In this document: piece after piece, positions 1 to 7,206 of the stretch | Numbering within the stretch: the first letter of the stretch is position 1 | Layout: each line of letters opens with the position of its first letter | NCBI GenBank assembly: GCA_002421565.1 | Contig: DIKC01000047.1 | Location: forward strand, 1 to 16,270 | Direction: 5' to 3' | From: Desulfobulbaceae bacterium UBA5628 | GTDB taxonomy: Bacteria > Desulfobacterota > Desulfobulbia > Desulfobulbales > Desulfurivibrionaceae | Length of the DNA: 16,270 bases | Notes under the pieces: generated by a model | Databases searched by the model: none | Told to the model about the DNA's origin: nothing | Seen by the model: only the letters and a program-made list of their open reading frames with translations | Position numbers and translations under genes: made by a program

Positions 1-1034
1 CCCCCGCGCGGGGGGCGACGGTAGAAGGTGGCATGAACACAAATAGAACTCGGAGTTTCAATCCACGCCCCCCGCGCGGGGGGCGACCCAGGGCAACATG
101 GTCAAAGACCATCAACAACAGGTTTCAATCCACGCCCCCCGCGCGGGGGGCGACAGAATCGGGAGGCATCGGTGATTGGGGTATCGGTGTTTCAATCCAC
201 GCCCCCCGCGCGGGGGGCGACTTCGCCCGGCAACAAATCAACGTCGCCGACCAGATGGTTTCAATCCACGCCCCCCGCGCGGGGGGCGACTTCCGCGCAC
301 CCCTGCAATGCCTGGCCGACGCCGAGTTTCAATCCACGCCCCCCGCGCGGGGGGCGACTTCAGCGAGGACACCGAAAGAGCGAGGCAATAAGTTTCAATC
401 CACGCCCCCCGCGCGGGGGGCGACACCCGAAATATCCAGCCCATGAGCATAGCGATAAGTTTCAATCCACGCCCCCCGCGCGGGGGGCGACGCCCGCGAC
501 GATGCCCGGACCCAGCAAGGGTTGGCGTTTCAATCCACGCCCCCCGCGCGGGGGGCGACGGAAATCCGGCGGTTGACCTCAGCGCATACCGGGCGTTTCA
601 ATCCACGCCCCCCGCGCGGGGGGCGACCTACGGGTCGGGAGCAACCAGCACCTCCGTTAATTTGTTTCAATCCACGCCCCCCGCGCGGGGGGCGACCGAC
701 GGCACCACGCACAAGAGCTTGCACCAGACCGTTTCAATCCACGCCCCCCGCGCGGGGGGCGACCCGAACTTTTCAGTATATCAAGCTGATCGTTGAATGT
801 TTCAATCCACGCCCCCCGCGCGGGGGGCGACATCATTCTGCGGATGGTCGATTCTCCCACCCCAAGTTTCAATCCACGCCCCCCGCGCGGGGGGCGACGG
901 CGGAAACGGCCCTGAGTGCCACCAACAAAGTCAGTTTCAATCCACGCCCCCCGCGCGGGGGGCGACGGCAAGCAGGATTCCGGTATTCTGGTATTTAAGG
1001 GGTTTCAATCCACGCCCCCCGCGCGGGGGGCGAC
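1..1034 (-). CRISPR. Type I-C CRISPR array (leader-proximal part, continues past the left edge)
   Basis: Fifteen full identical 33-bp repeats start at 55, 122, 189, 258, 326, 392, 459, 527, 595, 664, 731, 799, 866, 934 and 1002; positions 1-19 are the end of a sixteenth. Fifteen unique spacers of 33-36 bp separate them. On the minus strand, the transcribed sense inferred from the cas genes and leader, the repeat begins GTCGCCCCCC and ends GTGGATTGAAAC, the typical I-C 3' end. Its core is a perfect 20-nt palindrome, CGCCCCCCGCGCGGGGGGCG, giving an 8-bp G/C stem with a GCGC loop for Cas5c cleavage. The leader lies at 1035-1217, so the newest spacer should be 967-1001 and the oldest lie beyond base 1. 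No repeat is degenerate, including the leader-proximal one. I could not assign any spacer to a target by eye. Confidence 0.99.
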
Positions 1035-1217
1035 GTTACTTCCTTTCCCCATACAGGCAAAGGTTTTTGCGCCGGATGTTTGCGAACCCCCATCCGACGA
1101 CAGTATTACAAGTTAAATGCCGAAAATATTCCACCCGCAAATCACATAAAATCAAATAAATAAACCTCTCGCGAACCGGCCCGGTTTTTGCGGGTCGCTT
1201 CAGGTTCGCGATTCCAT
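1035..1217 (-). promoter_or_regulatory. CRISPR leader between cas2 and the array
   Basis: This 183-bp gene-free stretch separates the cas2 stop from the leader-proximal repeat and is much more AT-rich than the array, with an A/T-rich core at about 1131-1165. It should carry the promoter for the pre-crRNA and the signals that direct Cas1-Cas2 to the first repeat. The motif GGTTCGC occurs three times: as a 9-bp perfect inverted pair (TCGCGAACC at 1169-1177 and GGTTCGCGA at 1203-1211), and once nearer the repeat (GCGAACC at 1082-1088), in the 12-nt loop of a small hairpin with CGGATG at 1073-1078 and CATCCG at 1091-1096. I did not find a convincing -35/-10 pair. The leader role is inferred from position. 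Confidence 0.8.
1169..1211. repeat. 9-bp inverted repeat at the cas2-distal end of the leader
   Basis: TCGCGAACC (1169-1177) and GGTTCGCGA (1203-1211) are exact inverse complements 25 bp apart. The right arm ends seven bases from the cas2 stop codon. It could be a protein-binding site, or a stem that partly attenuates read-through from the cas operon into the array. There is no U-tract after either arm, so an intrinsic terminator is unlikely. Confidence 0.6.
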
Positions 1218-1508
1218 TCAGACGACAAGAGGCCCCTCTTGATCGACGGTGGCTTTTGCCCCCACATGTTCAACGCGATGGTGCCAATTGGAGCCAAGAA
1301 AATAAAAGCGCAGACTGTCCTTTTCCGGGTTGATCTCGGTCAGCAGACGTTGCCGCAGGCCGGTCCATTGGGCCGGATCAACGATGCACTCGAAAACCGA
1401 AAACTGCACCCGTTGGCCGTAGTTCTTGCAAGCCTTGGCAACCCGCCGCAACCTTTTCTGGCCGCCCGGCTCCGAGGTGGCCACGTCATAACTTACCAGC
1501 ACGAACAT
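1218..1508 (-). CDS. cas2: CRISPR-associated endoribonuclease/integrase subunit Cas2
   Basis: Cas2 is the small ferredoxin-fold dimer that holds two Cas1 dimers together in the spacer-integration complex. This 96-residue protein has the usual length. The N-terminal strand FVLVSYDV carries the conserved aspartate D8, the RVQFSVFEC segment at about 33-41 is typical of Cas2, and DSLRFYFLG at about 64-72 is the late beta strand. It is the last gene of the operon: its ATG lies nine bases after the cas1 stop and GAGGT a few bases upstream serves as ribosome site. The array leader follows at once. Identification is firm; whether it has nuclease activity cannot be judged from sequence. Confidence 0.95.
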   Translation of the reverse strand: MFVLVSYDVATSEPGGQKRLRRVAKACKNYGQRVQFSVFECIVDPAQWTGLRQRLLTEINPEKDSLRFYFLGSNWHHRVEHVGAKATVDQEGPLVV

Positions 1509-1517
1509 TACGTAACC

Positions 1518-2549
1518 TCATCTCCAGATAAAGGGCGGGTAACCGTCAAGATCGCCGCGCACATACCGGGCCAGTAGCAGCGCCTGAGCAAAGGGCAGCA
1601 GGCCGATCTCCACCTTCTCGTTCAGAAACGGATGATTGATCACCTCTTGTTTCCGTTTTTGATAGGCGACCAACACCGCCTTCCGCGTATCGGGCTCCAT
1701 GGTCACGCCGCCGGTTTCGGCCTGGCGGAATCCGTTACCCTTCACCACCCCGAGATTGATCAGGGAAAGCGCCAGCCGATCCGCCAGCACCGGCCTGAAC
1801 TCTTCCATGACATCCAGGGCCAGACTGGCCCGCCCCGGCCGGTCACGGTGTAAAAAACCGACTGCCGGATCAAGCCCCACCGTCTCCAAGGCACTACGCA
1901 CATCGTGCATAAGCAGGGTATAGACAAACGACAGCAGACAATTGACCTTGTCCAACGGCGGCCGCCGGCTCCGGTCATGAAAATGAAAATCATCCTTCTG
2001 GGCCGTGATCAGGTGGTTAAACACCGCGAAATAAGTACCGGCGGCATCGCCTTCCAGACCGCGCAACGTATCGAGCGAGCTGGCCGCCGGTAATTGTTCG
2101 AGACTGAAACGAAGCCGAACAGCGGCGTTTTCCAGATCATCGCCGCCCGTTTTTTCCCGATGATCGCGCAGCGCCCGCCGCAACACGGTACGACAATTGG
2201 CGATCTTGCCGACCAACACCGAACGGGCCAAATCCGCCGATCGTGTTTCATCATCGGCCCAGCGGTATTGTTGACGCCGTAGCAGCACATTGCCGGACAC
2301 CGCCCCCTGCACTCGGGCCAGGAACCTGCCATTGACAGTCAGGAAGCTGACCCCTACCCCACGTTCAGCGCACATGCCCAACAGAAATGGGCTACACGAC
2401 ACCCGGCCGAAACAGACGATCCCGGACAGGGTATGGATCGGTAGTTGCAGCAGGGTTTCCTTCTCTACCCGCACCCGCACCGTTTCCCCCTCCTGCGAGA
2501 GATAGGCGCCCTGGGTGGTTACATAAAGGGTATTGAGCAATTTTTTCAT
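1518..2549 (-). CDS. cas1: CRISPR-associated integrase Cas1 (type I-C)
   Basis: Cas1 is the metal-dependent integrase that joins new spacers to the leader end of the array. The protein has 343 residues, the usual I-C length. The N-terminal beta domain (about 1-85) is followed by the alpha-helical catalytic domain. The three metal ligands are visible: E166 in RGLEGDAAGTYF, H234 in GFLHRDRPGR and D246 in SLALDVMEEF (with E249/E250 next to it). Its ATG overlaps the cas4 stop by 4 bp (ATGA), so it is translationally coupled to cas4, the enzyme that trims prespacers in I-C systems. cas2 follows after nine bases. All catalytic residues are intact and nothing suggests inactivation. Confidence 0.97.
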   Translation of the reverse strand: MKKLLNTLYVTTQGAYLSQEGETVRVRVEKETLLQLPIHTLSGIVCFGRVSCSPFLLGMCAERGVGVSFLTVNGRFLARVQGAVSGNVLLRRQQYRWADDETRSADLARSVLVGKIANCRTVLRRALRDHREKTGGDDLENAAVRLRFSLEQLPAASSLDTLRGLEGDAAGTYFAVFNHLITAQKDDFHFHDRSRRPPLDKVNCLLSFVYTLLMHDVRSALETVGLDPAVGFLHRDRPGRASLALDVMEEFRPVLADRLALSLINLGVVKGNGFRQAETGGVTMEPDTRKAVLVAYQKRKQEVINHPFLNEKVEIGLLPFAQALLLARYVRGDLDGYPPFIWR

Positions 2550-3220
2550 GGTTTATCCGCAAGCACCCGCGAAAGATACCGACCCACATTCTTTCGCACC
2601 CCCGTAACCTTGGGCATGCAAAGATTGATGAGTGAGCAGCTTTCACATTTTTTGGCATAACGGGCGGGCGGGGTCCGGCCGGAACGGACCAGCGCATGCA
2701 ACCGTGCCGCCGCCTCCTCGGTTTCGCGCCGCAACTGTTCATCGAAACTTACCACCTGCCGCCGCCGGTTTTTGCCGTAAAACAACGCCCCTTCCGGCAC
2801 CGGGCAATGTAGCATCTCCTCCAGGCAAAGGGCCTGGGCGCAGAGTTGGATTTCAAAGCCTTTCTCGCGCCGCATCCTGCCTCGCTTGTAATCAACAGGA
2901 TACGGCCCCCATAATCCGGCCCCCCTTTCAAGGTAGATGCCAGATTCATCGCCAAGACGATGAAACTCCACCACATCCGCCTTCCCAATGAGGCCCATAC
3001 GCAGGGAACGGAGCATGAGTCCTCGGGAAATCCGCACGTCGCCCCGCGACTCCACCGGCAGGTCGTCATCGACTTTCTTGTGAAGATGTGTGCCCTCTAC
3101 GGTGAAGAGGTTATCTTCCCAGGCCCGTTCTATCTGATGCAACGCGGCTCGTCGCTCGCAAAAAAGGAGATCGGCGAGCAGCGAGAGCGGCAGCAGGTCT
3201 TCCTCAAGGAAGATCGCCAC
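2546..3220 (-). CDS. cas4: CRISPR-associated exonuclease Cas4 (RecB-type, Fe-S)
   Basis: Cas4 trims prespacers and selects those with a correct PAM before Cas1-Cas2 integration. This 224-residue protein shows the complete signature. Four cysteines for the iron-sulfur cluster are present: C21 in the N-terminal FCERRAALH segment and C192, C195 and C201 in CESCSLINLC near the C-terminus. The RecB nuclease residues are H47, D82 (GKADVVEF), D110 and K112 (PVDYKRG), and Q125 in the EIQLCAQALCLEE helix. It begins two bases after the cas7 stop and overlaps cas1 by 4 bp, the canonical I-C arrangement. It appears fully functional. Confidence 0.97.
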   Translation of the reverse strand: MAIFLEEDLLPLSLLADLLFCERRAALHQIERAWEDNLFTVEGTHLHKKVDDDLPVESRGDVRISRGLMLRSLRMGLIGKADVVEFHRLGDESGIYLERGAGLWGPYPVDYKRGRMRREKGFEIQLCAQALCLEEMLHCPVPEGALFYGKNRRRQVVSFDEQLRRETEEAAARLHALVRSGRTPPARYAKKCESCSLINLCMPKVTGVRKNVGRYLSRVLADKP

Positions 3221-3222
3221 TT

Positions 3223-4215
3223 TTACGCTTTGAACCGCGTGGTTATGCGGGGCAGCTCATGGCGTTGATGCAACACCACGCCTTTGGGAAGGTTCTCCTC
3301 ATTCCAGGTACTGACCACATCGTAGTCAGCGAAAGATTCTGGAAACTCCTTGCCAGCCTTCAATGCCACTTTGATCCCTTCGAATAGCTTATGGGCGTGG
3401 TAGCAGCCGAGACGAGCCTCCTTGCGGTTCTGTTCGGCGTTGTTCGGATGCTGAGAACCAACGTGCTCGAAGTCGTAGATGCCGCGCACCACCATCTCGC
3501 CCCGAGCGGCTGAACGGTCGTGGGCAAACATCTCGTTCAAAGCCTCGAAGAACAGATCGAGGTCGCGGGTACTGAAGCCAGTCCGCTCGGCAAAAGGTGG
3601 GGAGATGTAGCATTTGGCGGCATAGAGGGCATAGGGAACGATGTGCTTGTGGCCCATGGTTCGCTCCTTGGCCGCATCCTCCTCCTTGGTCACGGCGCAA
3701 CGGGTGACGGTGATTTCCAGCGGGGTAATGGGATGAAAACTCTGGCCGAAAGTAAACTGTACCGGCCCGCGCACTTGGCCAAAAGCGGAACCTCTCAAAA
3801 TGTCTTTGCCAACTGCTAAAACTCCGCCGAACGTACGAATATCGTAAAACTCCCGACAGAGCCAGCGCATCGCGGCCTCGGCCTTCACATCATCGGTTGA
3901 CTTCGAGTCAAGTTTTTCGCCAGATGCCTTTATCCCGTTGGCAATTTCATTCTCAAGTATGGCCCCTTGCTTTACCATGATAGCGTAACCTTGTTCATGA
4001 TCCTTTCCCTCATACTGATAGCTTGCCCTATTTGGTCCAACCATCTCGATGTAGTTCCTGATCTTCCGCTTCAGGCAGACATCGGAGACGAGGCCCCTGT
4101 TACTGTTGGGTTCGATGCGCGGCATGTTGCCGGCGTCCGGGTCGCCGTTGGGATTACCCTGGCAGACATCGAAAAGAACGAGAATGTCATGGCGATTGGC
4201 TACGATGGTATTCAT
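3223..4215 (-). CDS. cas7: Cascade backbone subunit Cas7 (Csd2 family)
   Basis: Cas7 polymerises along the crRNA spacer and forms the Cascade backbone. The reading frame is open from 4257, but I place the start at the ATG at 4215: GGAGAAG lies just upstream, and the protein then begins MNTIVANRHDILVLFDV, the usual Csd2 start, giving 330 residues. The hallmark QGNPNGDPDAGNMPRIEP segment (about residues 19-36) and the VSDVCLKRKIRNYI segment identify the family. A 71-bp gap separates it from the end of cas8c, the widest gap among the cas genes, and cas4 follows two bases after its stop. Base composition at its 5' end (about 47-52% G+C in two 60-bp blocks at 3961-4080) is lower than that of cas3 and cas5. 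Confidence 0.96.
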   Translation of the reverse strand: MNTIVANRHDILVLFDVCQGNPNGDPDAGNMPRIEPNSNRGLVSDVCLKRKIRNYIEMVGPNRASYQYEGKDHEQGYAIMVKQGAILENEIANGIKASGEKLDSKSTDDVKAEAAMRWLCREFYDIRTFGGVLAVGKDILRGSAFGQVRGPVQFTFGQSFHPITPLEITVTRCAVTKEEDAAKERTMGHKHIVPYALYAAKCYISPPFAERTGFSTRDLDLFFEALNEMFAHDRSAARGEMVVRGIYDFEHVGSQHPNNAEQNRKEARLGCYHAHKLFEGIKVALKAGKEFPESFADYDVVSTWNEENLPKGVVLHQRHELPRITTRFKA

Positions 4216-4286
4216 GTTTGTCTTCTCCATTTCTGTTGGTTGACGGATAGATGTCAAAATCCGTTTAGATGTATTTCCTGATCTGC

Positions 4287-4733
4287 TTATCCTTGGTCAT
4301 CATGGGCCACCCCCTGATTTCCCGTCCTTGCGGCCTGTTTTCGCTGCTCGTTTTCCGCCTTTTGCTGGTAAAAACCAATTGCGAACCGGCCCTGCTCCTG
4401 CAGAGACAGATGCCGGGGGAACTCGGGGGCCGTCCCTTGTGCCTCCGGCTTAAGCAGGGTGAGAATCGCCTGCATACCCTCCTCGATGGACCGTTCATGT
4501 CCACCATATTTTTCCGATTTCCTGATCTTGTCCAAGTGATGCCGGTTCAGGCGCAACAGTAGCGGAAACACCGAGGCCGGCGACACCGAGGCGGTGCCGA
4601 AATAGCGTTCCGCCACCCCGGCGCCTTCCAACTTGTAGTTGTGGGCCTTGGCCTGGGTCTCGGCGAGCACGGCCAGTAAACGGCCACAGTTGTAAGCCTT
4701 GTCCTCGGTTTCGAACACTTTTGCCTCAATCAT
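4287..4733 (-). CDS. cas11c: Small Cascade subunit Cas11c, internal in-frame start within cas8c
   Basis: In type I-C systems the small subunit is made by separate translation of the 3' part of cas8c. Here the in-frame ATG at 4733 (residue 536 of Cas8c) is preceded by AAGGAAGGT, ending six bases before it, one of the best Shine-Dalgarno sites in the window although it lies inside a coding region. The product would be 148 residues beginning MIEAKVFETEDKAYNCGRLL, covering exactly the helical Csd1 C-terminal domain. The phenomenon is established for the family; that this particular ATG is used is inferred from the ribosome site, the spacing and the domain boundary. The downstream methionine in IEEGMQAIL lacks such a site and would split the domain. 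Confidence 0.8.
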   Translation of the reverse strand: MIEAKVFETEDKAYNCGRLLAVLAETQAKAHNYKLEGAGVAERYFGTASVSPASVFPLLLRLNRHHLDKIRKSEKYGGHERSIEEGMQAILTLLKPEAQGTAPEFPRHLSLQEQGRFAIGFYQQKAENEQRKQAARTGNQGVAHDDQG

Positions 4734-6338
4734 GGGGTCACCTTCCTTTCTATTGCGGTTGAGGATGAGCTTCAAAAGGGCAAAGCGGGATACGCCAGGT
4801 GGTGGCGACGGTTGCCCTGATCTACGTATAGCAATGGCGGCATTGGGTGCTATTGGTGTCATAAAAATACCCGCGCCAAATTTTGCCAAGTCAGCCATAA
4901 GGCGGCGCAGAATGGGCTTCACCAGCATCACCGACGGTGCTGTTCCCTCTAGGGCGGCTTGATAAAGTTGGGCCGCCACCTCGGACCGCAAGCCCTTGGC
5001 CTCACGCACGGTGGTACAGGCAAGTCGGTAGAGGGCGAACGGCGGCATCTTGTCGGCGTCCTGTTCAACAGTGATCTCTTCGTCCTTACTACGATTCCCG
5101 CGCCCTTTTTTCTTAGCCGATGGCAGGGGAATGTCCGTGATTTCAAGATCGCGAAACCATTGGGCGAAATTCTCCCGGGCTGCCTCCACTGTGGATTGCA
5201 TCCAGTGGCGCACCGCGATGCGACCGGCGTTGCCGCACAGGGTCACGGAATAAAACTGTTCGAGCTTTGCGGCTTGGCGATCAATTCCGGCCCAAGGTGA
5301 TTTCAGAAAATCGGCCACATGAAGAGGATCTGGCTTGCGGAGCATCCGGGCGAGAAAACTGCTGGCTTCACCAGATTTTTTTGCCCAGAAGCAAACACGT
5401 AGAGGACCTATCTTGAGCGAAGTATTTTCGTTTTCAATGAGAGCCTGCAGTGCCAGCGCATAACTTGCAGCAGCCTCTTCAGAAACAGGGGCATTCTCTC
5501 CCATTGCAAACCCGTAGGATGAAAAAGCCGGGCACTCCTTAGCAAATGAAACAATGTACCCACCACTGGACACCCCAGGTATGCCAAGAATCTTTGGTTT
5601 GTGTGAACGGGCGATTGGAATGTCCGTTGCTCCGGACACCAGGCATATCCCTGTCGGTACAGTAGCAGTGCCGTTCTCACTCTCATCGGAGAAGGCTTCT
5701 TTCGTATAAACTTTTTTCCAATACACCGTCAGCGGATTATCGTAATCCCTGCCATCAAAAACAGGATCGCCATTGACCTGAAAAGACAGCGTCAGTTGCG
5801 CAAGTTTTTCCCAGCCGCCGCCTGTTATTTTAACGCCAACCTCAGGCTCCCCCCTCCTGGGAGAAATGCGGGTCTCAAGGAATGGAAGCCTATGCTTAAT
5901 TGTTTCATCTTCTACATAAAGATACTTATCCTTAAACCGTAACAATGCTGCCAATTTCGGCAAGTTAGTCGCATCATGGGCAATCTTGACCCTATCCCAG
6001 AAATGCGCAAATGTTTTAGCTGGATTCCTTTGTCGTTGAGCAGGAAAGGAAATACTTTCTCCGTTTTTTTTATCAACCCCCAAAAGAGCCAGGCAAGACT
6101 CAGCCAAAAAGTATGCCTTCCCACCGTTGTTTTCTCCTGGAAATCTTGGGAGCAATTTCTTGTGACCGAGTACTTCTCTGCCTGCTGCATCAGAGGAATA
6201 AAGAGGTAACAATTCGTTTTGCGTCAATTCTCCGTTCATATTGATTGGGATAAGCAAATGCAGATCACGCTCTTGAAGATGAACATTATCAAACAGTGCG
6301 TTCTCCTGAGAAAATTCGTACAAGGCGCTAAGCAGCAT
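4287..6338 (-). CDS. cas8c: Cascade large subunit Cas8c (Csd1 family)
   Basis: Cas8c recognises the PAM and recruits Cas3. The 683-residue protein starts MLLSALYEFSQENAL, typical of Csd1, and its length is on the long side of the family. Downstream of a low-complexity basic stretch (PSAKKKGRGNRSKDEE, about residue 425) come the YRLACTTVREAKGLRSE and YNCGRLLAVLAETQAKA segments, the second of which is the classic Csd1 C-terminal helical region. GGAGGGGGG lies just before the ATG, which overlaps the cas5 end by 11 bp. The C-terminal 148 codons carry a strong internal ribosome site and ATG at 4733 (see the cas11c entry). The 5' half is clearly more AT-rich than the 3' half and the flanking cas genes: by hand count about 41% G+C at 5881-6120 against about 66% at 4561-4680. 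Confidence 0.95.
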   Translation of the reverse strand: MLLSALYEFSQENALFDNVHLQERDLHLLIPINMNGELTQNELLPLYSSDAAGREVLGHKKLLPRFPGENNGGKAYFLAESCLALLGVDKKNGESISFPAQRQRNPAKTFAHFWDRVKIAHDATNLPKLAALLRFKDKYLYVEDETIKHRLPFLETRISPRRGEPEVGVKITGGGWEKLAQLTLSFQVNGDPVFDGRDYDNPLTVYWKKVYTKEAFSDESENGTATVPTGICLVSGATDIPIARSHKPKILGIPGVSSGGYIVSFAKECPAFSSYGFAMGENAPVSEEAAASYALALQALIENENTSLKIGPLRVCFWAKKSGEASSFLARMLRKPDPLHVADFLKSPWAGIDRQAAKLEQFYSVTLCGNAGRIAVRHWMQSTVEAARENFAQWFRDLEITDIPLPSAKKKGRGNRSKDEEITVEQDADKMPPFALYRLACTTVREAKGLRSEVAAQLYQAALEGTAPSVMLVKPILRRLMADLAKFGAGIFMTPIAPNAAIAIRRSGQPSPPPGVSRFALLKLILNRNRKEGDPMIEAKVFETEDKAYNCGRLLAVLAETQAKAHNYKLEGAGVAERYFGTASVSPASVFPLLLRLNRHHLDKIRKSEKYGGHERSIEEGMQAILTLLKPEAQGTAPEFPRHLSLQEQGRFAIGFYQQKAENEQRKQAARTGNQGVAHDDQG
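4725..4752 (-). promoter_or_regulatory. Internal ribosome binding site for Cas11c
   Basis: On the minus strand AAGGAAGGT is followed by GACCCC and then ATG at 4733. The purine tract encodes Lys-Glu-Gly of Cas8c. Match and spacing to the start codon are close to ideal. Confidence 0.75.
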
Positions 6339-7206
6339 ATCCCCCCTCCAACGGTTTAGTGACCATCTTGACTCTATCAGGGTGACAATTCATGAGGCTT
6401 TCCCGAACACTGGCCTGGAAAAAGGCGGCTTGGGGCCGTACCAGTGTTCCTTCGCTGCGCGGGACAGCGACAGGGGGATTTTTCTTCCTCTTTTTCGGCT
6501 CGTTTCCAGCCGCCGCAACCGCAGACAGTTCCCGGCGCTCCTCATCGGTCAACCAACGAAAGCCTGCCTCGCGCTGGCGGTGGTCAAAAACATCGTAAAG
6601 CATGAGCCCCAGGTCTTCTTCCGGCCAGACATGCCGCCAGTCGCCACCGGGCCTGATTTCCGCAATCCGACGTTCCAGGGCCGCCTGCGGGTCGGACTCC
6701 CAATCAAAGTCTGCGGCGAACTCCCGCACCCCCAAAGCCGGGCGGTGAAAGCATTTGCCTTTTTTCGCTCGGCGTTCGATCTCGTCGCGATAGGTTTTCA
6801 GGTTGTGTCGTCCTTTTTGGCCAAGCCCGGTCATGCCGACCTGGGCAGTGAGGATGTATTCCACCCCCGCCAGGGCCAGCATGTTACGCTGGGTGCCATC
6901 GGCCGCGCCGCCGCCGGCCTGAATAGGAGAAAACCTCTTCGGTTCCCTCATCCAACTACCGGCATTGCTGATGCTCACCTGACTCGTCACCTCATTGCGC
7001 CTGAAACTCACCCAGCGACCCTTGCTCACCACCCGAACCGCATCAATGATGTAGAAAATCTGCGGCTCCCAGAAGATGGCCTCAAAGATTCCCCGTGCCG
7101 CCGACGGGGTGATAATGGGGTAACTCACCCGCTCGACTTTCATTTCCGGCCTGGTGAAGCAGGCGAAATCGCCCCAAACACGAATGGACACTCTGTTGTC
7201 GCTCAT
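6328..7206 (-). CDS. cas5c: crRNA-processing endoribonuclease and Cascade subunit Cas5c (Cas5d)
   Basis: In I-C systems Cas5 replaces Cas6: it cuts the repeat hairpin and stays on the crRNA 5' handle. The 292-residue protein starts MSDNRVSIRVWGDFACFTRP, followed by EMKVERVSYPIITPSAARGI, both typical of the family, and CFHRPALGVREF at about 152-163 is the conserved core. Residues equivalent to the Tyr-Lys-His triad described for Bacillus halodurans Cas5d appear here as F45 (AIFWEP), R133 and H134 (KGRHN), with K131 two residues away. The C-terminal part is longer than usual, with a basic linker around 235-245 (EPKKRKKNPP). The start overlaps the cas3 stop by 4 bp and has GGAGGAT upstream; the end overlaps cas8c by 11 bp. 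Confidence 0.95.
   Translation of the reverse strand: MSDNRVSIRVWGDFACFTRPEMKVERVSYPIITPSAARGIFEAIFWEPQIFYIIDAVRVVSKGRWVSFRRNEVTSQVSISNAGSWMREPKRFSPIQAGGGAADGTQRNMLALAGVEYILTAQVGMTGLGQKGRHNLKTYRDEIERRAKKGKCFHRPALGVREFAADFDWESDPQAALERRIAEIRPGGDWRHVWPEEDLGLMLYDVFDHRQREAGFRWLTDEERRELSAVAAAGNEPKKRKKNPPVAVPRSEGTLVRPQAAFFQASVRESLMNCHPDRVKMVTKPLEGGYAA

Noticed and set aside
33..1159. Many overlapping frames over the array giving repeated FNPRPPRGGR, FQSTPPARGAT or VSIHAPRAGGD segments
   Set aside because: They are translations of the CRISPR repeats in different frames, a known source of false proteins.
4216..4286. Internal promoter before cas7 (TTGACA then AGAAAT, 17-bp spacing)
   Set aside because: The -10 match is only three of six and the genes are clearly in one operon.
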